From Acrocarpospora corrugata (GTDB lineage Bacteria > Actinomycetota > Actinomycetes > Streptosporangiales > Streptosporangiaceae), in the NCBI RefSeq assembly GCF_009687845.1, contig NZ_BLAD01000037.1, positions 79,774 to 143,773 of the forward strand: DNA of 64,000 nucleotides, written 5' to 3'. This document shows, piece by piece, positions 17,674 through 25,381 of the stretch; position 1 is the first letter of the stretch, and each line of letters starts with the position of its first letter. A program made the position numbers and the translations under genes. The notes beneath the pieces are model-generated. The model did no database searches. It was not told the DNA's origin and was given only the letters and a program-made list of their open reading frames with translations.

Positions 17674-18837
17674 ATGGCTGTCATGGACTTCGAACTCGAT
17701 GACGATCAGCGACTGTTCCGGCGCACCCTGCGCACGTTCGTGGACAAGGAGATCATCCCGGTCGCCCCCGAATGGGAAAGGACCGGCCGCCACCCGGCCG
17801 AGATCATCGCCCGCTTCGCGGAGCTCGGCCTGTTCGGCATCACCATCCCCGAGCAGTACGGCGGCCTGGATCTGGACCGGGTCTCCTTCGCCCTGGTCTT
17901 CGAGGAGATCGCCCGCGGCTGGATGGGCGTGGCGGGCGTGCTCGGCTCGCACACCCTGGCCGCCTGGATGATCGCCCGGTACGGCACCGAGGCGCAGAAG
18001 GACGAATTCCTGCCCGACCTCGCGACCGGCGCGCGCCGTACCGGCATCGCGCTGACGGAGCCCGGCGCGGGCACCGACCTGCAGGGGATCGCGACCCGCG
18101 CGGTCCGGGACGGCGAGCACTACGTCGTGTCCGGCACCAAGACCTGGATCACCAACGCCAGGCACGCCGACCCCCTCCCGGTCCTGGTGAAGACCTCCGT
18201 CGAGGAGCCCGCGCATCGCGGCATGTCGGTGCTGCTGATCGACCGGGACCAGCTCACCGTCAGCAGGGACCTGCCCAAGCTCGGCTACAAGGGCACCGAG
18301 ACCTGCGAGGTCGTGCTGGACGGCGCCAGGGTGCCGGTGTCCCGGCTGCTGGGCGGGACCGAGGGGAGGGGCATGCAGCAGGTCCTGTCCGCGCTGGAGC
18401 TCGGCCGGATCAACATCGCGGCCCGCGCGGTCGGGGTGGCGCAGTGCGCGTACGACGCGGCGCTCGGCTACGCCAAGGAGCGGCACGCGTTCGGGCAGCC
18501 GATCGCCGAGTTCCAGGCGATCCAGCTCAAACTCGCCGACATGGCGACCGAGCTCCAGGCGGCCCGTCTGATGACCTACTGGGCGGCGACCCGGTCGGCG
18601 GCCGGGCCGGTCACCAGCGAGGCGGCGATGGCCAAGTACTTCGCCTCCGAGGTCGCGCTGCGGGCGACGATGGAGGCGATGCGCGTGCACGGCGGCTACG
18701 GCTACTCGCCGGAGTTCGTGGTCGAGCGCCTCTACCGGGACGCGCCCCTGATGGCCATCGGCGAGGGCACCAACGACGTCCAGCGGCTGGTCATCGCCCG
18801 GTCGCTGCTCTCCGGAGCGGCTAAGGTCGGCTGGTGA
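17674..18837 (+). CDS. Acyl-CoA dehydrogenase
   Basis: This 387-residue protein is a full-length acyl-CoA dehydrogenase that oxidises acyl-CoA thioesters at C2-C3 with FAD, passing electrons to ETF. The sequence shows FELDDDQRLFRRTLRTFVDKE at the start, LTEPGAGTDLQGI (FAD/substrate loop), WITNARHADPL, GFGQP-like AFGQPIAEFQAIQLKLADM, and the C-terminal YGYSPEFVVERLYRDA and IGEGTNDVQRL (catalytic glutamate region). ATG 17683 is an alternative start. It overlaps the HIT gene by 4 bp. Chain-length preference cannot be read. A palindrome 40 bp upstream is a likely operator. Confidence 0.93.
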   Translation: MAVMDFELDDDQRLFRRTLRTFVDKEIIPVAPEWERTGRHPAEIIARFAELGLFGITIPEQYGGLDLDRVSFALVFEEIARGWMGVAGVLGSHTLAAWMIARYGTEAQKDEFLPDLATGARRTGIALTEPGAGTDLQGIATRAVRDGEHYVVSGTKTWITNARHADPLPVLVKTSVEEPAHRGMSVLLIDRDQLTVSRDLPKLGYKGTETCEVVLDGARVPVSRLLGGTEGRGMQQVLSALELGRINIAARAVGVAQCAYDAALGYAKERHAFGQPIAEFQAIQLKLADMATELQAARLMTYWAATRSAAGPVTSEAAMAKYFASEVALRATMEAMRVHGGYGYSPEFVVERLYRDAPLMAIGEGTNDVQRLVIARSLLSGAAKVGW

Positions 18838-19259
18838 CCGATTGCTTGTTCTGCGCGATCGCCAACGGCGACAAACCCGGATATATCGTGTTCCAGGATG
18901 ATTCGGTGGCGGCGTTTCTCGACACCCGCCCGGTCTTCAAGGGGCACGTCCTCGTGGTCCCGCGCCAGCACACAGAAACCCTGACCGACCTGCCCGCCGA
19001 CCTGGTCGGGCCGTTCTTCCTGCGGGTGCAGGCGATCACCGGCGCGGTCGAGGGCGGCCTGGCCGCGCGGGGCTCGTTCGTCGCGATGAACAACCGGATC
19101 AGCCAGAGCGTCCCGCACCTGCACGTGCACGTCGTGCCGCGCAATCCGAAGGACGGGCTGCGCGGGTTCTTCTGGCCCCGGATGAAGTACGCGGACGAGT
19201 CCGAACTGGAGGAGTACGCCAAGCGCATCAGGGCCGCCCTCCCGGAAACGGTCGCTTAA
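18834..19259 (+). CDS. HIT family nucleotide-binding protein
   Basis: This 141-residue histidine-triad protein has the catalytic motif HLHVHVVPR (HxHxHxx) near residue 101 and begins with CLFCAIANGD, the typical Hint-branch zinc-site start. Such proteins hydrolyse or bind nucleotide phosphoramidates and similar adenylate conjugates in the cytosol. The GTG start overlaps the acyl-CoA dehydrogenase stop (GTGA), so the two are translationally coupled. Whether it has a role in acyl-adenylate clean-up is speculative. Confidence 0.92.
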   Translation: MTDCLFCAIANGDKPGYIVFQDDSVAAFLDTRPVFKGHVLVVPRQHTETLTDLPADLVGPFFLRVQAITGAVEGGLAARGSFVAMNNRISQSVPHLHVHVVPRNPKDGLRGFFWPRMKYADESELEEYAKRIRAALPETVA

Positions 19260-19303
19260 ACACACGTATCGGAAATGTCGGGTCCGCGAGTAGGCTCCGC
19301 GAC

Positions 19304-20479
19304 GTGGAACCCCTGGTGGCCGTGCTGGTGCTGCTCGCGCTGGTCGGCGTCCCCGCCACCGTGCTCTGGCACATCCTGCGCGGCCGCCGCGAACTCGGCA
19401 GCGGCCCGGCCGAGCGCGCCACCTTCGAGACCCTGCACACCGCCTCCCTGGCCGCCCCCTTGCTCCGCGCCGGGCTGAGCCAGGCGGGCGTGCTCAAAGC
19501 CTCCCGCCACCTGCGCCAGCTCCTCGGCACCCCCGCCATCGCCGTCACCAACGCCGAAGAACTCCTCGTCTACGACGGCACCGGCGACCACCACGCCAGG
19601 GACGCCTTCGAGCACGCCATCGCCACCCTCAAGGACGGCCGCACCCAGGTCCTGCAACTCGACTGCGACCTGCCGGAATGCCCGATCCGGCATGCCATCG
19701 TGGTCCCCCTCACCACCGAGGACCGGGTCGTCGGCTCCCTCGCCGCCTACGGCGACCACGCCTCCGCCGGCCTGGTGCGCGCCGTCCAGGAGGTCGCCCG
19801 CTGGGTCGACTCCCAGCTGGAACTCGCCGAACTCGACCGCTCCCGCACCATGCTCATCGAAGCCGAGGTCCGCGCGCTGCGCGCCCAGATCTCCCCGCAC
19901 TTCATCTACAACTCCCTCACCACCATCGCCTCCTTCGTCCGCACCGACCCGGAACGCGCCCGCGAACTCCTGATCGACTTCGCCGACTTCACCCGCTACA
20001 GCTTCCGCCGCCACGGCGAGTTCACCACCCTCTCCGAGGAACTCCACTCCATCGACCACTACCTCACCCTCGAACGCGCCCGCTTCGGCGACCAGCTCCA
20101 GGTCACCCTCCGCATCGCCCCCGAGGTCCTGGCCGTCGCCGTCCCCTTCCTCTGCCTGCAACCCCTGGTCGAGAACGCCGTACGGCACGGCCTGGAGAGC
20201 AAACCCGGCGTCGGCCGGATCACGATCATCGCCGAGGACGCCGGCGCCGACTGCGGCATCACCGTCGAGGACGACGGCCTCGGCATGGACCCGGAACGCC
20301 TGCGCCGCGTCCTGGCCGGCGAGGACCGCGCCACCGGCGTCGGCCTGGCCAACGTCGACGAACGCCTCCGCCAGGTCTACGGCAACGAATACGGCCTCAT
20401 CGTGGAGACCGGCGAGGGCGCCGGCACCAAGGTCACCGTCCGCCTCCCCAAGTACCGCCCCGGCGTCAGCGCCCGTTAG
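19304..20479 (+). CDS. LytS-type sensor histidine kinase
   Basis: The 391-residue protein has one N-terminal membrane segment (about residues 3-24), a GAF-like sensing domain (about 70-170) and a His_kinase/LytS module. The phosphoacceptor histidine is in ISPHFIYNSLTTI (about residue 205), PLVENAVRHGL is the N-box, and GITVEDDGLGMD and GVGLANVDERLRQVYG form the ATP lid. It pairs with the LytTR response regulator 105 bp downstream. Together they probably sense a small metabolite and control the adjacent symporter genes. The start GTG lacks a strong ribosome site. Confidence 0.9.
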   Translation: MEPLVAVLVLLALVGVPATVLWHILRGRRELGSGPAERATFETLHTASLAAPLLRAGLSQAGVLKASRHLRQLLGTPAIAVTNAEELLVYDGTGDHHARDAFEHAIATLKDGRTQVLQLDCDLPECPIRHAIVVPLTTEDRVVGSLAAYGDHASAGLVRAVQEVARWVDSQLELAELDRSRTMLIEAEVRALRAQISPHFIYNSLTTIASFVRTDPERARELLIDFADFTRYSFRRHGEFTTLSEELHSIDHYLTLERARFGDQLQVTLRIAPEVLAVAVPFLCLQPLVENAVRHGLESKPGVGRITIIAEDAGADCGITVEDDGLGMDPERLRRVLAGEDRATGVGLANVDERLRQVYGNEYGLIVETGEGAGTKVTVRLPKYRPGVSAR

Positions 20480-20584
20480 CCGAGCCCGCGATCTCCCTGG
20501 GGCATACTCTCTGCTCCGTACGGGCGTTGACTTACGTAGACCGTTTCATCACTCTCTATGGAACTAAGTCATGAGGAGGCGGAC

Positions 20585-21343
20585 ATGACCGGGCTGCGGG
20601 TCATGGCGGTCGACGATGAGCAGCCCGCGCTGGAGGACCTGGCGTATCTGCTCCGCGCCGATCCGCGGATCGGTGACGTGCTCACGGCGCGGGACGGGGC
20701 GGCGGCGCTGAAGCTGCTGGACCGGGCGATGGCCGACGGGCGGCCGGTGGACGCGGTCTTCCTCGACATCCGGATGCGCGGGCTGGACGGGGTGGTGCTC
20801 GGCCGGCTGCTCACCCAGTTCTCCCGGCCGCCGAAGGTCGTGTTCGTCACCGCGTACGAAGACCACGCCGTGGACGCCTTCGAGCTGAAGGCCGAGGACT
20901 ACCTGCTGAAGCCGGTGCGGCCTGACCGGCTGGCGGAGGCGATCCGGCGGGTCTGCGCCGGCAGCACCGGGGCCGTCGATCCCCGGGCCGAGCACGACGC
21001 CGACACGATTCCGGTCGAATTGGGGGGCGTGACCCGCTTCGTGACCAGCAACGAGGTCCGGTACGTGGAGGCGCGCGGCGACTATGCCCGGCTGCACACC
21101 GCGACCGGCAGCCATCTGGTCCGGATCCCGCTGGCCGCGCTGGAGGAGCGGTGGGCCTCGGCCGGGTTCCTGCGGGTGCACCGCAGCCACCTGGTCGCGG
21201 TGCGGCACATCGACGAGCTGCACATCGACTCCGGCAAGTGCGTGGTGCGGATCGGCGACACCGAGATCCCGGTCAGCCGGCGGCACACCAGGGAACTACG
21301 GGATCTGCTGGTCCGCCGGGCCCGCAAGGCCAAGTCCGAATGA
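20585..21343 (+). CDS. LytTR-family response regulator
   Basis: The start is ATG 20585 because GAGGAGG lies 6 bp upstream; a further ATG at 20558 has none. The 252-residue protein has a receiver domain (MAVDDEQPALEDL, phospho-acceptor aspartate in AVFLDIRMRGLDG, KPVRPDRL near residue 112) and a C-terminal LytTR DNA-binding domain (VRYVEARGDYARLHT, LRVHRSHLVAVRHID, PVSRRHTRELRDLL). It is the partner of the upstream LytS kinase. It overlaps the following membrane-protein gene (ATGA), so the regulator and the transporter are made from one message. Confidence 0.92.
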   Translation: MTGLRVMAVDDEQPALEDLAYLLRADPRIGDVLTARDGAAALKLLDRAMADGRPVDAVFLDIRMRGLDGVVLGRLLTQFSRPPKVVFVTAYEDHAVDAFELKAEDYLLKPVRPDRLAEAIRRVCAGSTGAVDPRAEHDADTIPVELGGVTRFVTSNEVRYVEARGDYARLHTATGSHLVRIPLAALEERWASAGFLRVHRSHLVAVRHIDELHIDSGKCVVRIGDTEIPVSRRHTRELRDLLVRRARKAKSE

Positions 21344-21711
21344 GCGCCAAACCCCGGCGGGTGGTCGTCACCAGCCCGCGCACCGCCGCCGCCCGCCGGC
21401 CGCGCTACCCGGTGACGCGCGAGATCGACGAGCAGACCCAGCTCGGCGAGGTCTACATGCGCTCCCTGATCCGCACCCAGTTCCGGCTGGCGCTGTTCGT
21501 CTGCACCGTGCTGGCCTGCGTGATCGGCGGCCTGCCGCTGCTGTTCCTGCTCGTGCCCGACCTGCGCGCGGTCGAGATCGCGGGGCTGCCGCTGCCGTGG
21601 GTGGTCCTCGCCGGGCTGATATATCCGGCTTTCGTGGTCGGCGCCTGGCTCTATGTACGGCAGGCCGAAAGCAACGAACGGCACTTCGCCGAACTCGTGG
21701 AACGCGAGTGA
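21340..21711 (+). CDS. Small two-helix membrane protein of the LytTR/SSS operon
   Basis: This 123-residue protein starts at the ATG overlapping the regulator stop (ATGA) and ends by overlapping the symporter start (GTGA). It has a basic N-terminus, then two membrane segments (FRLALFVCTVLACVIGGLPL and PWVVLAGLIYPAFVVGAWLY) and a charged tail ERHFAELVERE. Its place just before a solute:sodium symporter is like that of DUF485 proteins before acetate permeases, though I cannot assign it to that family. A role as symporter accessory subunit is likely but not shown. Confidence 0.85.
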   Translation: MSAKPRRVVVTSPRTAAARRPRYPVTREIDEQTQLGEVYMRSLIRTQFRLALFVCTVLACVIGGLPLLFLLVPDLRAVEIAGLPLPWVVLAGLIYPAFVVGAWLYVRQAESNERHFAELVERE

Positions 21712-23192
21712 GCGTCGCCGCGATTGCCCTGGTCGTGCTGGCGGCGGTGCTGATCGGCGCGTTCGGGATCCGGGTGTCGCGCACCACGTCGGACTTCTAC
21801 GTGGCCTCGCGTACGGTGACGCCGCTCTGGAACGCCTCCGCGATCGGCGGCGAGTACCTGTCGGCGGCCTCGTTCCTGGGGATCGCGGGGCTGATCCTCA
21901 CCTTCGGCGCGGACATGCTGTGGCTGCCGGTCGGCTGGACGGGCGGCTACCTGGTGCTGCTGGTGCTGGTGTCGGCGCCGCTGCGCCGGTCGGGGGCGTA
22001 CACGCTGCCGGACTTCGCCGAGGCGCGGCTGGAGTCGATGGCCGTGCGGCGGATGTCCAGCGTGCTGGTGGTGCTGATCGGGTGGCTCTACCTGATGCCG
22101 CAGTTCCAGAGCGCTGGGCTGGTGTTCCGTACCATCACGGGCGCGCCCACCTGGGCGGGCGGGCTGCTGGTCGCGGTGGTGGTGGCGGTGAACGTGCTGT
22201 CGGGCGGGATGCGGTCGATCACGTTCGTGCAGGCGTTCCAGTACTGGCTGAAGCTGACCGCGCTGGCGGTGCCGCTGGTGTTCATGCTGATGGCCTGGCG
22301 GGCGAACGGCGCGCCGGGGCTGGCGGCGTCGGACCCGTGGGCGCTGCCGCTGCACGGGCGGGAGTATCCGGTCTACTCCACCTATTCGCTGATTCTGGCC
22401 ACTTTCCTGGGGACGATGGGGTTGCCGCACGTGCTGGTGCGGTTCTATACGAATCCGGATGGGCGGGCGGCTCGCCGTACCACCCTGGTCGTGCTCTCGC
22501 TGCTGGGCGCCTTCTATCTGATGCCCGCCATCTACGGCTATCTGGGCCGGGTCTACCTGCCGGGCATCGACCGGCCGGACGCGATCGTGCTCACCCTGCC
22601 GAGCCATCTGGTCCCGGGCGTGGCGGGGGACCTGCTGACGGCGCTGGTGAGCGGGGGCGCGTTCGCGGCCTTCCTGTCCACCTCGTCGGGGCTGACCGTG
22701 TCCGTCGCGGGTGTGGTCGGCCAGGACATGCTGAAGATCAAGGACGGGGTGCGCGCCTTCCGGTTCGCCACCGTGCTCGCGGTGTTCGTGCCCTTCGCGC
22801 TGGCCGGGATGGCCCGCGCGCTCCCGGTCGCCGACGTGGTCGGCCTGGCGTTCGCGGTGGCCGCCTCGTCGTTCTGCCCGCTGCTGGTGCTGGGCATCTG
22901 GTGGCGGCGGCTGACCACCACCGGCGCGGTGGCGGGGCTGCTGGCCGGGGGCGGCATGGCCTGCGCCGCCGTGATGGTGACGATCATCGGCGGCCCGCAC
23001 GGCGGCTGGAGCGGCGCGCTGCTGGCCCAGCCGGCCGCCTGGACGGTGCCCATCTCGTTCACCGTCATGATCGTCGTCTCGCTGCTGACCCCGTCCCGGG
23101 TGCCGCCCAACGTGGCCAGGACCATGGTCCGGCTGCACACCCCGGAGACCCTGGACGTCGATCGCGGCGACTGGCGGCCCCGCTCGTCCTGA
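21708..23192 (+). CDS. Sodium:solute symporter (SSS family), acetate permease-like
   Basis: The GTG at 21708 overlaps the preceding stop and starts a hydrophobic protein of 494 residues with about 13 predicted membrane segments. SSS hallmarks are seen in RTTSDFYVASRTVTPLWNAS, GGEYLSAASFLGIAGLI, GTMGLPHVLVRFYTNPDGRA and VSGGAFAAFLSTSSGLTVSV. These match cation/acetate symporters of the ActP branch. A second, more ActP-like symporter follows within 520 bp, and the LytS/LytTR pair precedes. The cargo is probably a short-chain carboxylate, by family and context only. Confidence 0.88.
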   Translation: MSVAAIALVVLAAVLIGAFGIRVSRTTSDFYVASRTVTPLWNASAIGGEYLSAASFLGIAGLILTFGADMLWLPVGWTGGYLVLLVLVSAPLRRSGAYTLPDFAEARLESMAVRRMSSVLVVLIGWLYLMPQFQSAGLVFRTITGAPTWAGGLLVAVVVAVNVLSGGMRSITFVQAFQYWLKLTALAVPLVFMLMAWRANGAPGLAASDPWALPLHGREYPVYSTYSLILATFLGTMGLPHVLVRFYTNPDGRAARRTTLVVLSLLGAFYLMPAIYGYLGRVYLPGIDRPDAIVLTLPSHLVPGVAGDLLTALVSGGAFAAFLSTSSGLTVSVAGVVGQDMLKIKDGVRAFRFATVLAVFVPFALAGMARALPVADVVGLAFAVAASSFCPLLVLGIWWRRLTTTGAVAGLLAGGGMACAAVMVTIIGGPHGGWSGALLAQPAAWTVPISFTVMIVVSLLTPSRVPPNVARTMVRLHTPETLDVDRGDWRPRSS

Positions 23193-23333
23193 CCCGTTTT
23201 TCTGGGACCGTTCGTCGCGCATAGCGGACCATTCGGCGCAACCCGGACCCAGCTGAGCGCCACTTGGCGGCGGCTCGGCGAAGAACGCGCTCGCGCCTCT
23301 CCTCGCCGGGTACGGTCCCCTCCTACGTTGTGG

Positions 23334-23347
23334 GTGATCCAGATCAC
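23334..23347. promoter_or_regulatory. CRP-like palindrome before the DUF485/ActP pair
   Basis: GTGATC-CA-GATCAC is a perfect 6-2-6 palindrome that fits the Crp core GTGA-N6-TCAC. It lies just upstream of the GGAGG ribosome site (23354-23358) and 15 bp from the start codon. This is too close for class I or II activation unless the transcript starts further upstream, so repression or roadblock is more likely if it is used. Confidence 0.45.
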
Positions 23348-23362
23348 AGCGTTGGAGGCATC

Positions 23363-23716
23363 GTGACGACGCAACAACATGATTCGTCGGTATACGAAGA
23401 GATAGGAGGCTCCGAACGGTTCCAGGAACTGAAGCGCCGGTACCGCTCGTGGGCGTTCCCGATGACGGTCGCCTTCCTCGCCTGGTACCTGCTCTACGTG
23501 GTGCTGTCGGGCTTCGCCCGCGACTTCATGGGCACCAAGGTGTGGGGCAACATCAACATCGCGTTGATCTTCGGGTTGCTCCAGTTCGTGTCGACGTTCC
23601 TGATCGCCTGGGCGTACGCGCGCCACTCGGCGGCCAAGCTCGACCCGCTCGCCGACGAGCTCCGGCATGAGATCGAGGGCAACCCCGCCGCCGCGGACGG
23701 CGAGGTCAAGGCATGA
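23363..23716 (+). CDS. DUF485 family membrane protein
   Basis: This 117-residue protein starts at GTG 23363 with GGAGG 4 bp upstream. It shows the DUF485 pattern: RFQELKRRYRSWAFPMTVAF, LAWYLLYVVLSGFARDFMG and LIFGLLQFVSTFLIAWAYAR, with two membrane segments. DUF485 (YjcH-like) proteins are encoded directly before acetate permease ActP, as here (ATGA overlap), and are thought to act with it. Confidence 0.93.
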   Translation: MTTQQHDSSVYEEIGGSERFQELKRRYRSWAFPMTVAFLAWYLLYVVLSGFARDFMGTKVWGNINIALIFGLLQFVSTFLIAWAYARHSAAKLDPLADELRHEIEGNPAAADGEVKA

Positions 23717-25323
23717 GCGAGACCACCCTCTCCACGATCCTGTTCCTGCTCTTCGTGGCGGGCACGCTGGCCATCACCTTCTGGGCCAGCCGGCACACCA
23801 AGACCGCCGCGGACTACTACGCGGGCGGCCGCTCGTTCAGCGCGGCCCAGAACGGCCTGGCCATCGGCGGCGACTACATGTCGGCCGCCAGCTTCCTCGG
23901 CATCGCGGGCATCATCGCGCTGTCCGGCTACGACGGCTTCCTCTACTCGATCGGGTTCCTGGTCGCCTGGCTGGTGGCGCTGCTGCTGGTCGCCGAGCTG
24001 ATGCGGAACTCCGGCAAGTTCACCATGGCCGACGTGCTCGCCTTCCGGATGAGCCCCCGGCCGGTGCGGACCGCGGCCGGCGTCTCCACCATCGTGGTGA
24101 GCATCTTCTACCTGCTCGCCCAGATGGTCGGCGCGGGCGCCCTGGTCGGCCTGCTGCTCGGCATCACCTCCCCGGCGGGCAAGGCCCTCACCATCGTCGG
24201 CGTCGGCCTCCTCATGATCGTGTACGTGGTCGTCGGCGGCATGAAGGGCACCACCTGGGTCCAGATCGTCAAGGCGATCCTGCTCATGGGCGGCGCCACC
24301 CTGGTCACCCTGCTGGTGCTGGGGCACTACGGCTTCAATCTGTCCGGCCTGCTCGGCGACGCCGCCACGCAGAGCGGCAAGGGCGCCTCGTTCCTGGAGC
24401 CCGGCCTCAAGTACGGCACCGAGGCCCAGGGCCTGGCCGGCAAGATCGACCTGATCAGCCTCGGCCTCGCCCTCGTGCTCGGCACCGCCGGACTCCCGCA
24501 CATCCTGATCCGCTTCTACACGGTTCCCACCGCGAAGGACGCCCGCAAGTCGGTCCTCTGGGGCATCGGCATCATCGGCACCTTCTACCTGCTCACGCTC
24601 GTGCTGGGCTTCGGCGCCGCGGCCCTCGTCGGAAGCAAGGCCATCTCCGAGCAGAACGCGGCGGGCAATACGGCCGCGCCACAGCTCGCGAAGGCGGTCG
24701 GCAACCTGATCTTCGGCGATGTCGGCGGCACGATCCTGCTCGCGGTGATCGCCGCGGTCGCGTTCGCCACCATCCTCGCGGTGGTCGCGGGCCTCACGCT
24801 GGCCTCCTCGTCGAGCTTCGCGCACGACCTGTACGCCCACGTGTTCCGGCGCGGCAACGCGACAGAGAAGGAGGAGCTCCTGATGGCCAGGGTCGCCGCC
24901 TTCGCGATCGGCGCGGTCGCCATCGGCCTCGGCATCCTGGCGCAGAGCCTCAACGTGGCCTTCCTGGTCGCGCTGGCCTTCGCGGTCGCCGCCTCGGGCA
25001 ACCTGCCCGCGATCCTCTACAGCCTGTTCTGGAAGAGGTTCAACACGGCCGGCGCGGTCTCGGCGATCTACGGCGGCCTGGTCTCCGCGGTCGTCCTGGT
25101 CATCTTCTCGCCGGTGGTGTCGGGTTCCGCGACCGCCATGTTCCCGGACGCGAACTTCGCCTGGTTCCCGCTGCAGAACCCGGGCATCGTCTCCATCCCG
25201 ATCGGCTTCCTGGCCGGCTGGCTGGGCACGGTGCTCAGCGAGGAGCACAACGCGGCCAAGTTCGCCGAGATCGAGGTCCGCTCGCTGACCGGCGTCGGCG
25301 CCGAGAAGGCGACCGACCACTGA
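23713..25323 (+). CDS. actP: Cation/acetate symporter, ActP-like
   Basis: The 536-residue polytopic protein is a close ActP type: ADYYAGGRSFSAAQNGLAIG, GDYMSAASFLGIAGIIALSG, GTAGLPHILIRFYTVP, ARKSVLWGIGIIG and AFATILAVVAGLTLASSSSF. It begins with an ATG overlapping the DUF485 stop. These transporters move acetate and related carboxylates with sodium. The two symporter pairs in one stretch, behind a LytS/LytTR system, suggest different affinities or substrates. A 15-bp perfect terminator stem follows the gene. Confidence 0.92.
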   Translation: MSETTLSTILFLLFVAGTLAITFWASRHTKTAADYYAGGRSFSAAQNGLAIGGDYMSAASFLGIAGIIALSGYDGFLYSIGFLVAWLVALLLVAELMRNSGKFTMADVLAFRMSPRPVRTAAGVSTIVVSIFYLLAQMVGAGALVGLLLGITSPAGKALTIVGVGLLMIVYVVVGGMKGTTWVQIVKAILLMGGATLVTLLVLGHYGFNLSGLLGDAATQSGKGASFLEPGLKYGTEAQGLAGKIDLISLGLALVLGTAGLPHILIRFYTVPTAKDARKSVLWGIGIIGTFYLLTLVLGFGAAALVGSKAISEQNAAGNTAAPQLAKAVGNLIFGDVGGTILLAVIAAVAFATILAVVAGLTLASSSSFAHDLYAHVFRRGNATEKEELLMARVAAFAIGAVAIGLGILAQSLNVAFLVALAFAVAASGNLPAILYSLFWKRFNTAGAVSAIYGGLVSAVVLVIFSPVVSGSATAMFPDANFAWFPLQNPGIVSIPIGFLAGWLGTVLSEEHNAAKFAEIEVRSLTGVGAEKATDH

Positions 25324-25343
25324 TCGAGGTCTAGCTGACCCAA

Positions 25344-25381
25344 GGCGCCGTGCGGATGGCCGATTTCATCCGCACGGCGCC
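25344..25381. terminator. Bidirectional terminator between actP and the WS/DGAT gene
   Basis: GGCGCCGTGCGGATG and CATCCGCACGGCGCC form a perfect 15-bp stem around an 8-nt loop. The hairpin begins 21 bp after the actP stop. Its right arm covers the stop codon and last residues of the convergent WS/DGAT gene, so it can serve both directions. Confidence 0.85.
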
